Part shown: piece after piece, positions 60,812-64,000 of the stretch | Position numbering within the stretch: the stretch's first letter is position 1 | How the letters are laid out: each line of letters begins with the position of its first letter | Assembly: GCF_001440415.1 (NCBI RefSeq) | Contig: NZ_LLYA01000024.1 | Span: forward strand, 124,001 to 188,000 | Direction: 5' to 3' | Length of the DNA: 64,000 bases | Source of the DNA: Bradyrhizobium retamae | GTDB taxonomy: Bacteria; Pseudomonadota; Alphaproteobacteria; Rhizobiales; Xanthobacteraceae | Program-made: the position numbers and the translations under genes | Notes under the pieces: model-generated | The model's database searches: none | Told to the model about the DNA's origin: nothing | What the model saw: only the letters and a program-made list of their open reading frames with translations

Positions 60812-61513
60812 CTACGGTGCGAGATAGCGCAATAATTCCGGATCGTTCCGCACCTCGCCAGCAGCGCCTTGCAGCGCCACCCTGCCGCGATCGAGCACAT
60901 AGGCATAATCGGCGAGGCGCAGCGCGAGATCGAGATGCTGCTCGACGATGACGATCGAGATCTGCTTGGCCAACTCGATGAGCCGCTCGGTGATCTCCTC
61001 GATCACACCGACCCACACGCCTTCGGTCGGCTCGTCCAGCAGCAGCAATTTGGGATTGCCAAGCATCGCGCGTCCGATCGCCAGCATCTTGCGCTCGCCG
61101 CCCGACAGCGTGCCGGCCGGCTGGTCGAGCCGCTGCCCGAGCTTCGGGAAGATGGTCAGGATCCGATCGACCGCCGTCGGATCAACGTTGAACAGCGAGC
61201 CGACTGCGAGATTGTCGCGCACCGAGAGCCGAGCGAACACCGAATGTTCCTGGGGCACATAGCCGATGCCCGAGCGGACCCGCTCCTCGGTCCGGCGCCG
61301 GGTGATGTCACGGCCATCGAAAAACAACTCGCCATTCGAGCTCGCAAGCTCGCCGACGATCGCCTTCATCAGTGTGGTCTTGCCGGCTCCGTTACGGCCG
61401 AGTACCGCGACGCCGCCACGCCAGGGAATGCCGATGTTGACATCGAACAGGACCTGGCTGCGGCCATAACCGGCTTCGAGATGCCGTATGTCGAGAAATG
61501 TCTGTTCAGGCAC
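60812..61513 (-). CDS. LivF-type ABC transporter ATPase
   Basis: 233 residues, the standard LivF/UrtE length. Walker A GRNGAGKTT, the Q-loop in YVPQEHSVFARLSV, signature LSGGERKMLAIGRAML and Walker B LLLLDEPTEG are all clear. Start at GTG overlapping the last eight bases of the upstream ATPase gene, with AGGAG at some distance; no ATG gives a sensible N-terminus. It is the last gene of an ABC uptake operon for an amino acid, urea or amide-like compound. Confidence 0.93.
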   Translation of the reverse strand: MPEQTFLDIRHLEAGYGRSQVLFDVNIGIPWRGGVAVLGRNGAGKTTLMKAIVGELASSNGELFFDGRDITRRRTEERVRSGIGYVPQEHSVFARLSVRDNLAVGSLFNVDPTAVDRILTIFPKLGQRLDQPAGTLSGGERKMLAIGRAMLGNPKLLLLDEPTEGVWVGVIEEITERLIELAKQISIVIVEQHLDLALRLADYAYVLDRGRVALQGAAGEVRNDPELLRYLAP

Positions 61514-62240
61514 GACGTAGATAAATCTCCTGGACGCTCTTGTTGGCCTGGATCTCGGCGACCGTTCCGGACGCGAGCACACGACCCTGGTCGATCACGG
61601 TCAGGCGGTCGCAGATATCGCGGATGAAATCCAGATCGTGTTCGACGATCACAAGCGAACAATGCTGCTTGATAGGCTGCAGGAGTTCGCCGGTGACGCG
61701 GCGCTCTTCCAAGCTCATGCCGCCGGTCGGCTCGTCCAGCAGCAGCAGCCGCGGCCTGGCTGCGAGCGCCATAGCGATTTCCAGCCATTGCTGCTGCCCG
61801 TGCGACAGCGCCGCGGCAGCATCATGCGCGCGATCGGCGAGGCGGAACTGGCTCAGCATCATCATTGCCTGATCGTGCAGCACGCCGCGCGTGCGCGAGA
61901 ACACCAGATCGAACAGCGAGGATTGCGCCTGCAGCGCCAGCAGGATGTTGTCGTACAGCGTCAATGTCGGCAGCACGCTGGTGATCTGGAATTTCAGGCT
62001 CATGCCGGCGCGGGCTCGCTCGGTCGGCGACAACAGGGTGATATCGCGGTTGATGAAGGTGACCTTACCTTGGGTCGGCATCTCGGCGCCCGCGACGCAT
62101 TTCATCAGGGTGCTTTTTCCCGAGCCGTTCGGCCCGATCAGGCCATGAAACTCGTTTTCGCCTATCGTCAGCGCTGCACCGTCGAGCGCGGTGAGCTTGC
62201 CAAACACCTTGACGATACCGGTCGCCTCAAGGAGCGGCAT
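61506..62240 (-). CDS. LivG-type ABC transporter ATPase
   Basis: 244 residues. Walker A GPNGSGKST, then FKFQITSVLPTL-like Q-loop (LKFQITSVLPTLTL), signature LSHGQQQWLEIAMALA (Ser-His-Gly-Gln rather than the common SGGQ, as in LivG/UrtD), Walker B LLLLDEPTGG. ATG preceded by AAGGAGAAGCGC. The first 14 bases overlap the stop end of the permease gene, and its own end overlaps the next ATPase by eight, showing tight coupling. Confidence 0.93.
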   Translation of the reverse strand: MPLLEATGIVKVFGKLTALDGAALTIGENEFHGLIGPNGSGKSTLMKCVAGAEMPTQGKVTFINRDITLLSPTERARAGMSLKFQITSVLPTLTLYDNILLALQAQSSLFDLVFSRTRGVLHDQAMMMLSQFRLADRAHDAAAALSHGQQQWLEIAMALAARPRLLLLDEPTGGMSLEERRVTGELLQPIKQHCSLVIVEHDLDFIRDICDRLTVIDQGRVLASGTVAEIQANKSVQEIYLRRA

Positions 62241-63321
62241 TGCGCTTCTCCTTCGGCCCCGCCCCAAAACTGCCGACGCGCTCGCGTTCGCCGAGCACAT
62301 AGCTGATCAGCCCGAGCGGGCGGAACAGGATCACCAGCAGCAGCAACACGCCGAGAAGGATCGGCCAGATGTCGCGATAATTATCCGACAGCCAGAAGCT
62401 GACGCCCTCGATGATAACGGTGCCGATAACCGCGCCGATCAATGTGCCCGATCCGCCGAATAAAACGTAAAGCACGACCTGTGTCGAGATTACCACGCCG
62501 ACCATATTGGGCCAGACGAAGCCCTCGTGAAATGCGTAGAGACTACCTGCAAGGCCTGCGATGGTGCCGCCCACGGCGAAAACAATCGCCTTCAGGTGTT
62601 GCGCTTTGTATCCGAAGAAGGCGATGCGCTGCTCGTTCTCGCGAAGCCCCGCCAATGCCAGGCCGAACTGCGAGCGCACCAGGAAGCGGCACAGCAGATA
62701 GACGACGACCAGAGTGCCGAGCGCGAAATAGTAATAGACCGGCCCTTCGGTAATGTCGTAGCTGCCGAGCGACATCGACGGAATCGAAGGAATGCCGTTC
62801 TGTCCGCCGAGATAGTACCAGCCGCGCGCCAGGCGGTCGGCGGCGTAGGATCCGGTCAGGGTACCGAGTGCAACGAAGATCACGCTAGAGGGATGCCGGC
62901 CGAGCAGCAGAAAGCCACCGAGCAGCAGCGAGGTGGTGAGCCCGATCAGCGTTCCCGCCGGCAGCACCAGAAAGATCGAGGTGATGTTGAGGTCGCGCGC
63001 CATCAGTGCAACGCCATAACCGGCCGACCCGAAGAACAGCGCCTGACCGAAGCTCAAGATGCCGGCATATCCCCACACCAGATCGAACGAGAGCGCGAAC
63101 AGGGCGAGAATAATGACACGGGTGGCGAACACCGTGAGGTAGTCCTGCAGAACCAGCGGCAGGATCAGCGCAGCGATCAGCACCGCCCCTTCCACGATCG
63201 GGAGCACCTTTCGTCCCGCCGCTAGTCGCGCCGGCAATGCTCGATCCAATCCACTGTCAGCCATCGAAACGTCGGGCCCCCGACTCACCGTTGCGCGAAG
63301 GGCCTGCTTTGCCGCACCCAT
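62227..63321 (-). CDS. LivM-type ABC transporter permease
   Basis: 364 residues, eight to ten hydrophobic segments. DLVWGYAGILSFGQALFFGS is the LivH/LivM signature, SLGSYDITEGPVYYYFALGT and LAGLRENEQRIAFFGYKAQH are LivM-specific, and GEGVSFWL-type end (EGVSFWLSDNYRDIWPILLG). ATG used at the start; a second at 63264 is possible. It is separated by seven bases from the receptor gene upstream. The cognate LivH permease is not between them, so it should lie beyond the right edge. Confidence 0.92.
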   Translation of the reverse strand: MGAAKQALRATVSRGPDVSMADSGLDRALPARLAAGRKVLPIVEGAVLIAALILPLVLQDYLTVFATRVIILALFALSFDLVWGYAGILSFGQALFFGSAGYGVALMARDLNITSIFLVLPAGTLIGLTTSLLLGGFLLLGRHPSSVIFVALGTLTGSYAADRLARGWYYLGGQNGIPSIPSMSLGSYDITEGPVYYYFALGTLVVVYLLCRFLVRSQFGLALAGLRENEQRIAFFGYKAQHLKAIVFAVGGTIAGLAGSLYAFHEGFVWPNMVGVVISTQVVLYVLFGGSGTLIGAVIGTVIIEGVSFWLSDNYRDIWPILLGVLLLLVILFRPLGLISYVLGERERVGSFGAGPKEKRNAAP

Positions 63322-63328
63322 GGATCAC

Positions 63329-64000
63329 TCAGCATTCCTTGGGATCGACGAGGCCGTCGCTGCGGCCCACGATCTCATAGTTCCCGCCTCTGGCAACAGC
63401 GGTATACATTTTCATTCTGCAGTGCCGCTTGCCCGGCACCATCTCGGCCGGTCCGCCCGGGCCTTCCGCGATCTTGGCGTGATCGAGCGCCGCGGCCACC
63501 GCATCGCGGTCGATCTTGCCCGCTTCCTTGACCGCCGCTTCCCATAGCTTCAGCCCGCGATAGGTGCCGGTCGCCGCGCTGCCGGCGGCGAACAGGAAAT
63601 TGCCGGGGAAATCCTTCTCGTAGGCCGCCTGGATCTTGGCGCTGACCGGATCGTCCTTAGTCAGCGCCTTGAAGTAGTCAAGGCAGCTTGCAAGACCTTC
63701 GATCTCGCTGGCCTGATTGATGTTGAGCGTATTCTCGTCATAGTACACGCAGGCCAGCCGTCCCCCATTCTTCAGGAAGCCCGCCTCGTAGAGCTGCTTG
63801 AAGAACGGACCGACCCCGGGAGGGATTACGGTGTTAAAGACGACATCGACCTTGTTGGAGATGATGCGGTTGACGGTGGCTGAGAAGTCGACCTGGTCGA
63901 GCGGGTAGTATTCCTCGAACACGACCTCGCCACCGCTGGATTCAATCACCTTGCGGGCATAGACGTTGAGTGTGTGCGGCCAGACATAGTTCGCGCTAGG
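63329..64000 (-). CDS. ABC transporter substrate-binding protein, C-terminal part
   Basis: About 224 codons; the N-terminus lies right of the window. A type-I periplasmic receptor of the Peripla_BP_5 (UrtA/AmiC/FmdD-like) group: EEYYPLDQVDFSATVNRIIS, VVFNTVIPPGVGPFFKQLYE and YVWPHTLNVYARKVIESSGG are typical. The final stretch HCRMKMYTAVARGGNYEIVG matches the group. It binds urea, short amides or branched-chain amino acids. It heads the operon and is followed directly by LivM, LivG and LivF genes. Confidence 0.9.
   Translation of the reverse strand, partial: PSANYVWPHTLNVYARKVIESSGGEVVFEEYYPLDQVDFSATVNRIISNKVDVVFNTVIPPGVGPFFKQLYEAGFLKNGGRLACVYYDENTLNINQASEIEGLASCLDYFKALTKDDPVSAKIQAAYEKDFPGNFLFAAGSAATGTYRGLKLWEAAVKEAGKIDRDAVAAALDHAKIAEGPGGPAEMVPGKRHCRMKMYTAVARGGNYEIVGRSDGLVDPKEC

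Overview
The window looks like chromosome of a Bradyrhizobium-type alphaproteobacterium (Nitrobacteraceae / Rhizobiales). This is inferred from the high G+C, the many dispersed inverted-repeat elements typical of that group, the abundance of Bug-type and Liv-type solute-binding proteins, acyl-CoA enzymes and SDRs, and alphaproteobacterial gene neighbourhoods (fdxA-S4 protein-helicase-DUF3108-rpmB; cobS-cobT; aroB-aroK; xerD; accA). No plasmid, prophage, CRISPR or insertion-sequence genes were seen.

Layout. 0-10.8 kb: the tail of a cytochrome c-peroxidase-like gene, an HSL-type esterase, tRNA-Arg(CCU), a PRC-barrel protein with a possible general-stress promoter, a small catabolic cluster (RraA-like aldolase, cupin, Bug receptor) next to a divergent AraC regulator, an ApbA/PanE reductase, YidB- and GlsB-type proteins and an SDR. 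11-18 kb: acyl-CoA metabolism (two acyl-CoA dehydrogenases and a crotonase on +, a crotonase coupled to a VOC protein on -), a Liv-type binding protein and a VOC gene carrying two compensating frameshifts. 18-24.4 kb: thermonuclease, M48 lipoprotein protease, a DUF1236/peptidoglycan-binding protein flanked by a 102-bp direct repeat copied from the protease gene, and CarD. 24.6-31 kb: conserved core genes fdxA, S4 protein, SUV3-like helicase, DUF3108 protein and rpmB.

31-41 kb is accessory. Its most striking part is a compact, A+T-rich three-gene operon (32256-35837): a RelA/SpoT-domain nucleotide pyrophosphokinase without a hydrolase domain, a 681-residue helical protein that I do not recognise, and a small P-loop kinase. 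The genes overlap by 8 and 4 bases. It is my leading candidate for an undescribed system, perhaps alarmone-based toxin-antitoxin or phage defence. It is followed by genes for DUF2235, DUF2336, a luciferase-like oxidoreductase and an Old Yellow Enzyme.

41-54.5 kb returns to the core: phytase-like esterase, cobT, cobS, DedA, a divergent pair of citrate-synthase paralogues (one with an N-terminal DNA-binding domain facing a palindromic candidate operator), a DnaJ-type protein, bolA, a CNNM/CBS transporter, aroB, aroK and a 48-residue membrane protein. 54.5-64 kb: a TetR/epimerase/NTF2-like insert, xerD, accA, an L,D-transpeptidase lipoprotein and an ABC uptake operon (LivF, LivG, LivM, receptor) running off the right edge.

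Gene starts were chosen by ribosome-binding sites, signal peptides and family start positions. Functional names rest on recognising family motifs by eye; no database search was run.
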